Numbered from the stretch's first letter, positions 1 through 5,594 are shown. The stretch is 7,829 nucleotides of DNA from Coriobacteriales bacterium (GCA_031282085.1 JAITEK010000088.1:1-7829), one strand, 5' to 3'. Made by a program: numbers and translations. The notes: a model not told the origin generated them from the sequence alone.

Positions 1-798
1 ACTGTTGCCTACGGCGCACCTACCCCCGCTGCTCCCCCAACAACCGCTGAGCCAGGTTGGGTATTTGTCGGCTGGACGCCTGCGCTGGCGGCCGTTGTCA
101 CAGACAACGTCACCTATACTGCTGTCTGGGAGGAGCTGCCTGCTCAGCCCCCGGTTGTTACGCCCCCGGTTGTTACGCCGCCCGTTGTTACGCCTCCGGT
201 TGTTACGCCGCCAGTCGTCACTCCGCCCGTTGTTACGCCTCCGGTTGTTACACCCCCAGTCGTTACACCTCCTGTCGTCACGCCGCCCGTTGTCACACCT
301 CCTGTCGTCACGCCGCCTGTCGTCACACCCCCGGTTGTCACGCCGCCCGTTGTCACGCCTCCTGTCGTTACTCCCCCAGTCGTCACGCCGCCCGTCGTCA
401 CGCCCCCGGTCGTCACGCCTCCCGTCGTTCAGCCGCCCGCTTCTCAACCAACCGTCACCGTCATAAACGGCAGTGCGGCTTCTGTCGGCGAGGATGTCTA
501 CGTTACGGTGACGCCTGGGCCTGCTGCTTCTGCCTCAAGTCCCTCGTCTACCAACGCTCCAACAGATGCTGTTGACGCGGCAACAACAGCAGCAGCAGCA
601 ACAACAACAGCAGCTACTGTTGCCACAGAGCTTGTTGACGATACCACGGCGCTTGCCTCAGGACAGGCGACGCAAACGTTGGTGCAGTCTGTTGGCTTCT
701 GGCTTTTCATATCCCTTATTCTCTTTGTCCTGGTTGTGGCCATCGGCATATTCCTGATGACGCGACGGCGGCGCAAGGAGAAGCAGAAGTTGAGGTAA
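1..798 (+). CDS. C-terminal part of a cell-surface protein: InlB B-repeat tail, PPVVT repeat stalk, C-terminal membrane anchor (5' partial)
   Basis: Frame 1 is open from the first base to TAA at 796-798, giving 265 visible residues; the start lies upstream of the window. Residues about 2-46 have the pattern P..P..PGWVFVGWTP...V.DNVTYTAVWEE, which matches the end of an InlB/Listeria-Bacteroides B-repeat (Flg_new type), a module of secreted Gram-positive surface proteins. Residues 50-139 are 18 consecutive PPVVT units, followed by PPVVQ, a short beta-like stretch (TVTVINGSAASVGEDVYVTV), an Ala/Thr/Ser linker, a transmembrane helix at about 232-253 and a basic tail (RRRRK at about 255-259). I infer an extracellular domain held away from the membrane on a rigid Pro-rich stalk. 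No LPxTG-like sorting motif precedes the helix, so membrane anchoring is more likely than sortase attachment. The gene converges on the antiporter 11 bp away. The upstream, probably adhesive, domains are not visible, so ligand and role are unknown. Confidence 0.85.
   Translation, partial: TVAYGAPTPAAPPTTAEPGWVFVGWTPALAAVVTDNVTYTAVWEELPAQPPVVTPPVVTPPVVTPPVVTPPVVTPPVVTPPVVTPPVVTPPVVTPPVVTPPVVTPPVVTPPVVTPPVVTPPVVTPPVVTPPVVTPPVVTPPVVQPPASQPTVTVINGSAASVGEDVYVTVTPGPAASASSPSSTNAPTDAVDAATTAAAATTTAATVATELVDDTTALASGQATQTLVQSVGFWLFISLILFVLVVAIGIFLMTRRRRKEKQKLR
148..432 (+). repeat. 15-bp tandem repeat array encoding (PPVVT)x18 plus PPVVQ
   Basis: Eighteen in-frame 15-base units (148-417) with pattern CCN CCN GTY GTY ACN each encode exactly PPVVT. 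A nineteenth unit (418-432) ends in CAG and encodes PPVVQ. Units differ only at silent third positions. GTT-GTT pairs dominate the first seven units and GTC-GTC the last ones. Units beginning CCG CCC recur at numbers 3, 6, 10, 14 and 17, which hints at past expansion in blocks of three or four units. Because the period is a multiple of three and contains no stop in any phase, other frames, including an antisense GGVTT frame, also stay open; those are by-products. Confidence 0.97.
581..613 (+). repeat. CAA/CAG trinucleotide tract encoding the Ala/Thr linker
   Basis: Eleven consecutive CAR triplets (CAA or CAG) lie in the linker of the surface protein. Read in the gene's own frame they give alternating Ala and Thr codons (GCA/ACA), a flexible segment that may be O-glycosylated. 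The poly-Gln reading belongs to another frame and is not used. Confidence 0.8.
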
Positions 799-809
799 AT
801 TACTGTCTT

Positions 810-2408
810 TTAGTCCCAGGTTATAAGGGTGACGGTGTCGCCGGGATGTATCTTTGTCCAGCCTTTGGGCGTTACCGATGAGCCATCCTCTTTGGTTACG
901 TTGGCGATAAGCGTGTTTGGCGGCAAACTCAGGTCGCGCACCAGCGTGTTGGCCCACTCGTCGCCTTTGCCCACAAATACCTGTGAGATCTGCGCGTCAT
1001 CGTCATCGGTGTAGGCTTCCCCGGTCATAACGAGAAGGTCGTTTGGCTCTATGATCGTGTCGCCACGCGGAGCGATGGTCTGCTCCCCCCGTTTGATGAG
1101 CACGATGAGGCTCTCCTGCCCAATCTCCAGATCGCGCAGGGCCTTGCCCACCCAGATATGCCCGGGGTTCATCTTCATTTTGAGAAACGCCCGCTCGGAG
1201 CTTTCCTGAAAATCCGTGAACGACTGCATGACATCGGATTCGGTGTCTATCATGTTGAGGCGCTGCGCGACCCTCTCCAACAGGGTACCCTGTAGGGCGA
1301 TGGAGAAGAACGCGGTGAGAACAACGATGGAGAACAGGTCGCTTTCAAGCGCCACACCGCTGGTGGTGGCGAGCACGGCAAAGACGAGGGAGGCAGCCCC
1401 CCGCAGGCCCACCCATGAGATGAGCAGGCACTGTTTGATGGGCGACCCGCGCAGGCGGAAGATGAGGAAGACCGCAAGCGGCCGCGCGATGAGCAACAAG
1501 AACAGCGTGAGCGCGATGGCTGGCAGGATGGCTGACAGGAGGTTGGGGAGCTTTACGAGCATCCCCAACACAAAGAAGATCATGATCTGCCCAAACCAGT
1601 CGACACTGTCGAAGAAGTGCGCCATCCTCACCTTGTTGGGTATCTTCGAGTTGCCGAGGATGATGCCGCAGAGGAAGGCGGCCAGGTAGCCGTTGCCGCC
1701 GAGGAGCTGCGAGAGCGCAAAGGTCAGCACCGCAATGGCAAAGACAAAGACGAGGTCCATGCCGTCGGCGAAGTGCCGGGAGAAGCGCATGATGAGGGGA
1801 ATGGCGAGCAGGGCTATGCCAACGCCGATGCCAACGCCAAAGACGAGCTGTTTTACGATGAGCAGGGGCACCTCGATGAGCGGCCCGCCCTGCATGATGA
1901 GCAAGGCTATCAGGGTGAGCAGGTAGGCGGTGGGGTCGTTGCTGCCGTTCTCTATCTCAAGCACGCTGACGGTGTTGTGTTTGAGGTTCATCTTCTTGGT
2001 GCGCAGGATGGAGAACACCGAGGCGGCGTCCGTACAGCTGATGATCGCGCCGAGCAGAAAACTCTCCGCCCAACTCAGCCGAAAGACGAGGCACGCAAAC
2101 AGCGTGACTGCCAGGGCGGTGAGCAGCACGCCGAAGGAGGCGAGCAGGCCGGCTTTTGCGGCGACGGGCCTGGCGGTCTTCCAGTTGGTGCCAAAACCCC
2201 CGTAGAACATGACAAAGATGAGCGCCACCTCACCGATATTCTCGGCGATGTGAGGGTCGATGAGCTTCTCGCCGATGGGCAAGGCGTCCATGGCAGCGCC
2301 CAGCACAAGGAAGATGATGAGGGCTGGTACACCGAAGCGATGGATGAACTGCCCCGATGATATGCAAATCAACACGATGAGCGAGCCGATAGCAAGAGCT
2401 GCTATCAC
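810..2408 (-). CDS. nhaP2: K+(Na+)/H+ antiporter, CPA/NhaP2-type, with C-terminal TrkA_C domains
   Basis: A 532-residue inner-membrane cation/proton exchanger. Residues 1 to about 385 are a series of hydrophobic helices with family signatures: VPALIIFLVLG in the first helices, CTDAAS at 125-130, ENGSNDPTA at 153-161 with the N157-D158 ion-site pair of electroneutral CPA1-like exchangers, and SWVGLRGAAS at 331-340. About 414-464 (alternating hydrophobic strands ending PNDLLVMTGEA) is a TrkA_C/RCK-C regulatory domain. About 484-530 (LPPNTLIANV ... HPGDTVTLIT) looks like a second one, after an acidic linker (TDDDDA). This is the architecture of NhaP2/CvrA potassium/proton antiporters, which handle K+ and pH homeostasis; the transported ion is inferred. 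I prefer the GTG at 2408-2406 because GGAGGT stands 6 bases upstream and the protein then starts directly at helix 1. An in-frame ATG at 2462-2460 would add 18 Arg-rich residues but has no visible ribosome binding site. Stop TAA is at 812-810. Confidence 0.9.
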   Translation of the reverse strand: MIAALAIGSLIVLICISSGQFIHRFGVPALIIFLVLGAAMDALPIGEKLIDPHIAENIGEVALIFVMFYGGFGTNWKTARPVAAKAGLLASFGVLLTALAVTLFACLVFRLSWAESFLLGAIISCTDAASVFSILRTKKMNLKHNTVSVLEIENGSNDPTAYLLTLIALLIMQGGPLIEVPLLIVKQLVFGVGIGVGIALLAIPLIMRFSRHFADGMDLVFVFAIAVLTFALSQLLGGNGYLAAFLCGIILGNSKIPNKVRMAHFFDSVDWFGQIMIFFVLGMLVKLPNLLSAILPAIALTLFLLLIARPLAVFLIFRLRGSPIKQCLLISWVGLRGAASLVFAVLATTSGVALESDLFSIVVLTAFFSIALQGTLLERVAQRLNMIDTESDVMQSFTDFQESSERAFLKMKMNPGHIWVGKALRDLEIGQESLIVLIKRGEQTIAPRGDTIIEPNDLLVMTGEAYTDDDDAQISQVFVGKGDEWANTLVRDLSLPPNTLIANVTKEDGSSVTPKGWTKIHPGDTVTLITWD

Positions 2409-2414
2409 AGGAGT

Positions 2415-2429
2415 ACCTCCAATCCTCCT
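2415..2429 (-). promoter_or_regulatory. Ribosome binding site of the antiporter (decides the GTG start)
   Basis: On the minus strand GGAGGT (2420-2415) lies 6 bases before the GTG at 2408-2406. A second AGGAGG (2429-2424) lies 15 bases before it. Both are inside the open frame that begins at the upstream ATG, which has no Shine-Dalgarno of its own. The proximal GGAG can pair with CTCC just downstream (GGAG-GTA-CTCC), so a small stem could mask part of the site. Confidence 0.65.
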
Positions 2430-2498
2430 CCGGGGCCTTATCTGGCCTGCCGCGGTGCGCATGCGGAACCGAGCGTTATCAACAAGGGGTTTGCCTTA

Positions 2499-2527
2499 AT
2501 TACACTATAGTAACTGTACCATGTTAA
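2499..2527 (-). promoter_or_regulatory. Candidate sigma-70-type promoter for the antiporter
   Basis: On the minus strand a -35 box TTAACA (2527-2522, 5/6 to consensus) and a -10 box TGTAAT (2504-2499, 5/6) are separated by exactly 17 bases. Transcription would begin near 2492, leaving a leader of about 85 nt to the preferred GTG. An 8-bp palindrome ACTATAGT (2504-2511) overlaps the edge of the -10 box and the spacer and could be an operator, but it is short and AT-rich. This is prediction only. Confidence 0.5.
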
Positions 2528-2559
2528 CTTTGCGTAAAGCACAGGGTTGCGACACACGC

Positions 2560-2565
2560 TATAAT
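2560..2565 (+). promoter_or_regulatory. Candidate -10 box (TATAAT) for the ecfA-ecfT operon
   Basis: A perfect TATAAT faces the ecf genes, with expected transcription start near 2572 and a leader of about 46 nt. No convincing -35 lies 16-18 bases upstream; the TTGCGA at 2547-2552 is only 7 bases away, too close. The promoter may therefore be weak or activator-dependent, or the match may be chance in this AT-rich gap. No riboswitch fold is recognisable in the leader. Confidence 0.4.
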
Positions 2566-2617
2566 ATTTCTCAGGGACGAATCCAATTTTACCCGGTTTA
2601 ATCGATAGTGGTTGCTC

Positions 2618-4237
2618 ATGCTTTCTTTTGCACAGGTCTCATATCGCTACCATGGCGTGACCGATCCTGCGCTTACCGATGTGACGTTTACGGTAGCGCC
2701 AGGCGAGCACGTTGTGCTGTTGGGCAGTAACGGCTCGGGCAAATCGACGCTCGCGCGGCTAGCCAACGGCCTTTTGCTGCCCGAGGAGGGCACGGTCAGT
2801 GTTGAGGGGATGAGCACCAGCGACCGCGCGACGATACGCACTGTGCGCTCCCAGGTGGGGGTCATCGCCCAGGATCCCGACAACCAGATCGTCAGTACCA
2901 CGGTGCTCGACGAGATAGCCTTCGGCCCCGAGAACCTCGGCCTTGAGCGCGATGAGATCATCACGCGCACAACCAGCGCTCTGGAGTGGCTCGGCCTGAC
3001 GGGTTATGAGGAGCGCGACCCCAGCACCTTGAGCGGTGGGGAGAAGCAACGACTCATCATCGCGAGCATACTCGCCATGAACCCTACCTACCTTGTACTC
3101 GATGAGCCGACCTCCATGCTGGACGGGGCGGGGCGGGCCGAGGTCCGCAACGCCATCAACAGCCTGCATGCCGGGGGGCACGGCATCCTGCACATCACGC
3201 ACGAGCTGTCCTTTGCGCGCGATGCCGACAGGGTGCTTGTGCTGCAGGGCGGCAGGCTCGTGTTCGGCGGTACGCCCGCTGAGCTGCTCAACAACGAGGA
3301 ACTTCTGGTGAGCTTTGGGCTGAAGGTCCTCCCGCAGCGGGTCTCCGCGTTGCCGCATACCATCAACGACCGACTGCTGGCGGCGCTGCGGCCGGTAACC
3401 GCTCCCAAGCGCTGGCGGGAGCGCGGCGGCGTTTTTCCGTCGCTGTACCTCAACAACGTCTCTTTTAGCTACGGCGGCAGCGCTACGGCTGGCGGCGCGG
3501 GGAAGAAGCGCCGGAAGAAGAGCGGGGGAGTGGCAGAGAGTGAGCTGGGTGGCGATTTCCGGGGCGACTTCGGCGGCGACGTCGCAGGCGAGCTGGGGTT
3601 TGAGTTTGAGCCCGGCGCTGCGGGCGCGGCCGAACGCGTGGTGCTCAAGGGTGTGAACCTCAACATCGCCCCCGGCAGCTATACCCTCATCACCGGCAAC
3701 TCCGGCTCGGGCAAATCCACCCTGTTGCGCATACTCGCGGGCCTGCTTGAGCCGACCTCGGGCACGGCGACGTTCTCCAGCGGCGACAAGGTGTTCCCGA
3801 GCGCCGTGGGTATTGTGTTCCAGCACCCGGAGTCGCAGCTCTTTGCCCAGACCGTGGAGGATGAGATAGCCTTTGGGCCCGATAACCTCGGTCTGCTCCC
3901 GTCGCGGGATGTGCGAGGTACGGTCGTCCGTGAGGCGCTGGACGCTGTGGGGCTCGACCCGCGGGTGTTCTTCCACCGGTCGCCGTTCTCGCTCTCGGGT
4001 GGGGAGATGCGACGGGTTGCCATCGCGAGCATCCTCGCGATGCGCCCGACCTTTCTGCTGCTCGACGAGCCAACAGCAGGTCTCGATGCTGCCGGGCGCG
4101 CTTTTATCCACACCTTCATCGAGCAACTGGTGCAGGCGACAGCGGGGGTTGTGGTGGTCTCACACGATGTGGCGGAGTTCTCGCAGCGCGCGCAGGCCCA
4201 CCTTCTGCTCAAGGATGGTCAGCTATGGCGCTTGTAG
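2618..4237 (+). CDS. ecfA: Energy-coupling factor (ECF) transporter, fused double ATPase (EcfA-EcfA')
   Basis: A 539-residue cytosolic ATP-driven motor with two complete ABC nucleotide-binding domains in one chain. NBD1: Walker A GSNGSGKST (36-44), Q-loop Q85, signature LSGGE (138-142), Walker B LVLDEPT with E163, H-loop H195. NBD2: A-loop Tyr at about 285, Walker A GNSGSGKST (360-368), Q402, LSGGE (459-463), LLLDEPT with E484, H516. All catalytic residues are intact in both halves. In the family the two ATPases drive uptake of vitamins or metal ions through EcfT and a substrate-binding S protein. The fused form replaces separate EcfA1 and EcfA2 subunits. NBD2 carries an unusual insertion (about 286-340), first basic (KKRRKK) then Gly/Asp/Glu-rich, absent from NBD1. 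I chose the ATG at 2618; an in-frame TTG two codons upstream is less likely. The ribosome binding site is weak. The stop codon overlaps ecfT by 13 bases, indicating translational coupling. Confidence 0.93.
   Translation: MLSFAQVSYRYHGVTDPALTDVTFTVAPGEHVVLLGSNGSGKSTLARLANGLLLPEEGTVSVEGMSTSDRATIRTVRSQVGVIAQDPDNQIVSTTVLDEIAFGPENLGLERDEIITRTTSALEWLGLTGYEERDPSTLSGGEKQRLIIASILAMNPTYLVLDEPTSMLDGAGRAEVRNAINSLHAGGHGILHITHELSFARDADRVLVLQGGRLVFGGTPAELLNNEELLVSFGLKVLPQRVSALPHTINDRLLAALRPVTAPKRWRERGGVFPSLYLNNVSFSYGGSATAGGAGKKRRKKSGGVAESELGGDFRGDFGGDVAGELGFEFEPGAAGAAERVVLKGVNLNIAPGSYTLITGNSGSGKSTLLRILAGLLEPTSGTATFSSGDKVFPSAVGIVFQHPESQLFAQTVEDEIAFGPDNLGLLPSRDVRGTVVREALDAVGLDPRVFFHRSPFSLSGGEMRRVAIASILAMRPTFLLLDEPTAGLDAAGRAFIHTFIEQLVQATAGVVVVSHDVAEFSQRAQAHLLLKDGQLWRL
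3473..3640 (+). other. Charged, Gly-rich insertion within the second ATPase domain of EcfA
   Basis: Between the A-loop tyrosine of NBD2 and the strand leading to its Walker A there are about 55 residues, where NBD1 has 7 or so. The segment begins with small residues, passes through a KKRRKK cluster, then has repeated Gly-Asp-Phe/Glu motifs (GGDF, RGDF, GGDV, GEL, FEFEPG). It is probably a disordered surface loop. The reading frame and high-GC character are unbroken on both sides, so a sequencing frameshift is unlikely. Confidence 0.75.
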
Positions 4238-5067
4238 TTCCCTTTGGGCAATATGTTCCCGGCACCAGTATCGTGCATCGGCTCGACGCGCGCATGAAGC
4301 TGCTCGTCACGGCTGCCTACGTGTTCGCGCTGTTTGCGGTGACGGGTTGGGTGGGGCTGCTGCTGTGCACGGCGCTGTTTGTGGGGGCCTACCTGCTCTC
4401 CAAGGTACCGCTACGTCTTGTACTGCGCGGTATGAAGCCCATCCTCATTCTGTTGGTGTTCACCTTCCTGGCCAACGCCCTCACCTTCAGCGCGCTGCCG
4501 CTTGGCGAGGCGCCGCTTGTGGAGGAGGTCACCTCGTATCCGCTCCCCGAGAGCATCGCCCTCCTCGGCAGCTTCGGCATCAAGCCGCCGGGGGTTCTGC
4601 GTGGCCTGTACTTTGTTCTGCGCATTGTACTTTTGGTGAGTCTGACCTCGCTGCTCACCTATACCACCCCCATCGTCTCGCTGACCGACGGCCTTATCTC
4701 GCTCATGCGCCCGCTGGCCCGCTTTAAGGTTCCCACGGAGGATATAGCGACGATGTTCTCCATCGCGCTGCGCTTCATCCCCATCACCGCCGAGGAGGCT
4801 GAGAAGATCATGGTCGCCCAAAGCGCGCGTGGCGCGGTCTTTGACAAAGGCGGGCCCATAAAGCGGGCCAAGGCATGGGTGCCGGTTATGATACCGTTGT
4901 TCGTGAGCCTGTTCCGACGTGCCGATGAGCTTGCCTGCGCCATGGAGACGCGCTGCTACACCGGCCAGGGCCGCACCCATCTCCGCGTCATCGAGATGGG
5001 CGAGATAGACCTCGCCATAGGAGGCCTCAGCGCCCTTGTCCTCATTTTGCTCGGGTTGTTGCTGTGA
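4225..5067 (+). CDS. ecfT: ECF transporter transmembrane component EcfT
   Basis: A 280-residue membrane scaffold that couples the EcfA ATPase motor to an S component. The N-terminus GQYVPGTSIVHRLDARMKLL is the family hallmark (a G.Y.PG.S..HRLD.R.K pattern). Hydrophobic helices follow at about 26-58, 71-90, 125-145 and 219-230, with a last one at 262-280. The two coupling-helix motifs that contact the ATPases are present as A-R-G (201-203, in AQSARGAVFDKGG) and T-R-C (242-244, in AMETRCYTGQGRT). The second is often A-R-G in relatives, but the central arginine is kept. Length fits the usual 250-280. ATG at 4225 is preceded by AAGGA at 4211-4215 and lies inside the end of ecfA. No S component or truA follows; a hairpin-rich repeat region begins just after the stop. 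Confidence 0.93.
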   Translation: MALVVPFGQYVPGTSIVHRLDARMKLLVTAAYVFALFAVTGWVGLLLCTALFVGAYLLSKVPLRLVLRGMKPILILLVFTFLANALTFSALPLGEAPLVEEVTSYPLPESIALLGSFGIKPPGVLRGLYFVLRIVLLVSLTSLLTYTTPIVSLTDGLISLMRPLARFKVPTEDIATMFSIALRFIPITAEEAEKIMVAQSARGAVFDKGGPIKRAKAWVPVMIPLFVSLFRRADELACAMETRCYTGQGRTHLRVIEMGEIDLAIGGLSALVLILLGLLL

Positions 5068-5075
5068 CTTGCGTG

Positions 5076-5103
5076 CCACGAGGACGCTGCGCCCTGCTCG
5101 TGG
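5076..5103 (+). terminator. Candidate transcription-end hairpin after ecfT
   Basis: CCACGAG (5076-5082) pairs perfectly with CTCGTGG (5097-5103) around a 14-nt loop, starting 8 bases after the ecfT stop. There is no T-run after the stem, so it is not a classical intrinsic terminator. It could still protect the 3' end or be only part of the repeat-rich region. Confidence 0.3.
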
Positions 5104-5156
5104 GTGGTCGCAAGCTCCCAGTCCAGGGGCTCACGCGCTGCTCCGCAGCTTCGCCC

Positions 5157-5181
5157 ATCAACAGTCCACTGGACCGTTGAT
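5157..5181. repeat. Imperfect 25-bp palindrome
   Basis: ATCAAC-a-GTCCA, a central C, then TGGAC-c-GTTGAT form a palindrome with a single mismatched pair (A5163/C5175). It lies 11 bases before the first hairpin of the REP-like composite repeat and may be its outer edge. Confidence 0.65.
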
Positions 5182-5192
5182 CCAACCTCGCT

Positions 5193-5293
5193 GAAAACGC
5201 AGTGCGTTTTCCGGGCGCTCGGTCCCCGCGATGTTTAGTAAGTCCGGTCGCTACCGCGCCCGGTTGGACCCTGGCATAAAGCCAGGGTGACGA
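5193..5293 (+). repeat. REP-like composite element, copy 1 (forward)
   Basis: The copy begins with a perfect 8-bp hairpin, GAAAACGC (5193-5200), AGT, GCGTTTTC (5204-5211). The core TGTTTAGTAAGTCCG follows at 5232-5246, identical to that of copy 2, then CGCTACCGCG (5249-5258), shared with the inverted copy. It ends in TTGGA plus a perfect 7-bp hairpin, CCCTGGC (5269-5275), ATAAA, GCCAGGG (5281-5287), and TGACGA. The layout resembles REP/BIME elements found at gene 3' ends. Confidence 0.75.
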
Positions 5294-5320
5294 ACATTTT
5301 GTGCGCACGTCATCCCCCGC

Positions 5321-5365
5321 CCGTCATTCTGGGCTTGTCCCAGAATCCAGTCGCACGCGGTAGCG
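5321..5365 (-). repeat. REP-like element, partial inverted copy
   Basis: Read on the minus strand this segment repeats the last 45 bases of copy 1: CGCTACCGCG, six variable bases, TGGA, an 8-bp hairpin (plus-strand arms ATTCTGGG 5326-5333 and CCCAGAAT 5339-5346, 5-nt loop), then TGACG. By hand alignment 32 of 45 positions match copy 1 (5249-5293), and most differences fall in stem positions that remain paired. The TGTTTAGTAAGTCCG core is missing here. Confidence 0.7.
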
Positions 5366-5388
5366 GGCGACGCGTAGAGAGCGCGTAG

Positions 5389-5410
5389 CGCGACACACGA
5401 CAGTGTCGCG
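5389..5410. repeat. Perfect 8-bp stem-loop between REP-like copies
   Basis: CGCGACAC (5389-5396) pairs with GTGTCGCG (5403-5410) around the 6-nt loop ACGACA. It directly precedes the hairpin at the head of copy 2 and may belong to the same composite element. Confidence 0.6.
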
Positions 5411-5411
5411 A

Positions 5412-5496
5412 GAACGGCTGGCGCCGTTCCGCGGTGTTTAGTAAGTCCGCCGGCTAGCGCCGCCGGTTGGATGCTGGCATAAAGCCGGAATGACGA
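5412..5496 (+). repeat. REP-like composite element, copy 2 (forward)
   Basis: It begins with a 7-bp hairpin, GAACGGC (5412-5418), TGGC, GCCGTTC (5423-5429), in the place where copy 1 has a hairpin of different sequence. The identical core TGTTTAGTAAGTCCG lies at 5435-5449. CGGTTGGA and an imperfect hairpin follow, TGCTGGC, ATAAA, GCCGGAA, with one G-T wobble and one mismatch, and the element closes with TGACGA. It is about 14 bp shorter than copy 1 between the first hairpin and the core. Confidence 0.75.
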
Positions 5497-5529
5497 GTGC
5501 GGCACCCGGACGTACAGCGGTATACAGCG

Positions 5530-5565
5530 CTGTGCCGCGCAAAGCAGCAGCTTCACGCGGCACAG
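5530..5565 (-). terminator. Strong hairpin downstream of the reductase gene
   Basis: CTGTGCCGCG (5530-5539) pairs perfectly over 10 bp with CGCGGCACAG (5556-5565). The 16-nt loop can form a further 4-bp stem (AAGC/GCTT). It stands 29 bases after the stop of the minus-strand oxidoreductase gene. There is no T-tract on either strand, so Rho-independent termination is uncertain; blocking 3' exonucleases is also possible. Confidence 0.4.
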
Positions 5566-5594
5566 GATGAATACCGGCAACGGGTGCGTCTCGT

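Larger units (their letters stand above)
5068..5594. other. Non-coding, hairpin-rich region between convergent genes
   Basis: This 527-bp gap separates the 3' ends of ecfT and the exported reductase gene. Short open frames exist on both strands, but they run through the repeats, have no supporting ribosome binding sites and match nothing I recognise. The gap instead contains at least eight stem-loops, including three copies of a REP-like element, each described separately. I see no tRNA, small-RNA promoter or transposase remnant. Confidence 0.8.

Noticed and set aside
144..416. Antisense 90-residue frame encoding repeated GGVTT
   Set aside because: It is the mirror of the PPVVT array. A 15-bp stop-free repeat keeps every frame open. 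No start signal or domain supports it.
148..432. CRISPR-like appearance of a regular repeat array
   Set aside because: Units are contiguous with no unique spacers, lie in frame inside a coding region and encode a pentapeptide.
566..757. Poly-Gln frame through the CAG/CAA tract
   Set aside because: It is out of frame with the surface-protein gene, which is open across the region with a sensible transmembrane helix and basic tail.
2409..2492. Riboswitch (for example c-di-AMP type) in the antiporter leader
   Set aside because: The predicted leader is only about 85 nt and shows no recognisable conserved riboswitch core, just the ribosome binding site and a tiny stem.
3548..3583. GGDF string, as in diguanylate cyclases
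   Set aside because: It is part of a low-complexity Gly/Asp/Phe loop inside an ABC ATPase. No GGDEF domain surrounds it.
2759..4126. 455-codon open frame opposite ecfA
   Set aside because: It is a shadow of GC-rich codon use on the complementary strand. EcfA has all ABC motifs, while the antisense product has no recognisable domain or ribosome binding site.
5193..5211. Intrinsic terminator for ecfT at the GAAAACGC/GCGTTTTC hairpin
   Set aside because: The only T-run is inside the stem arm, with GC-rich sequence after it. The hairpin sits about 125 bases past the stop and is better explained as the head of the repeat element.
5251..5580. 109-codon minus-strand open frame in the gap between ecfT and the reductase
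   Set aside because: It runs through the REP-like copies and hairpins; its product is a translated repeat with no domain. The overlapping frames at 5042-5308 and 5438-5842 were rejected for the same reason.
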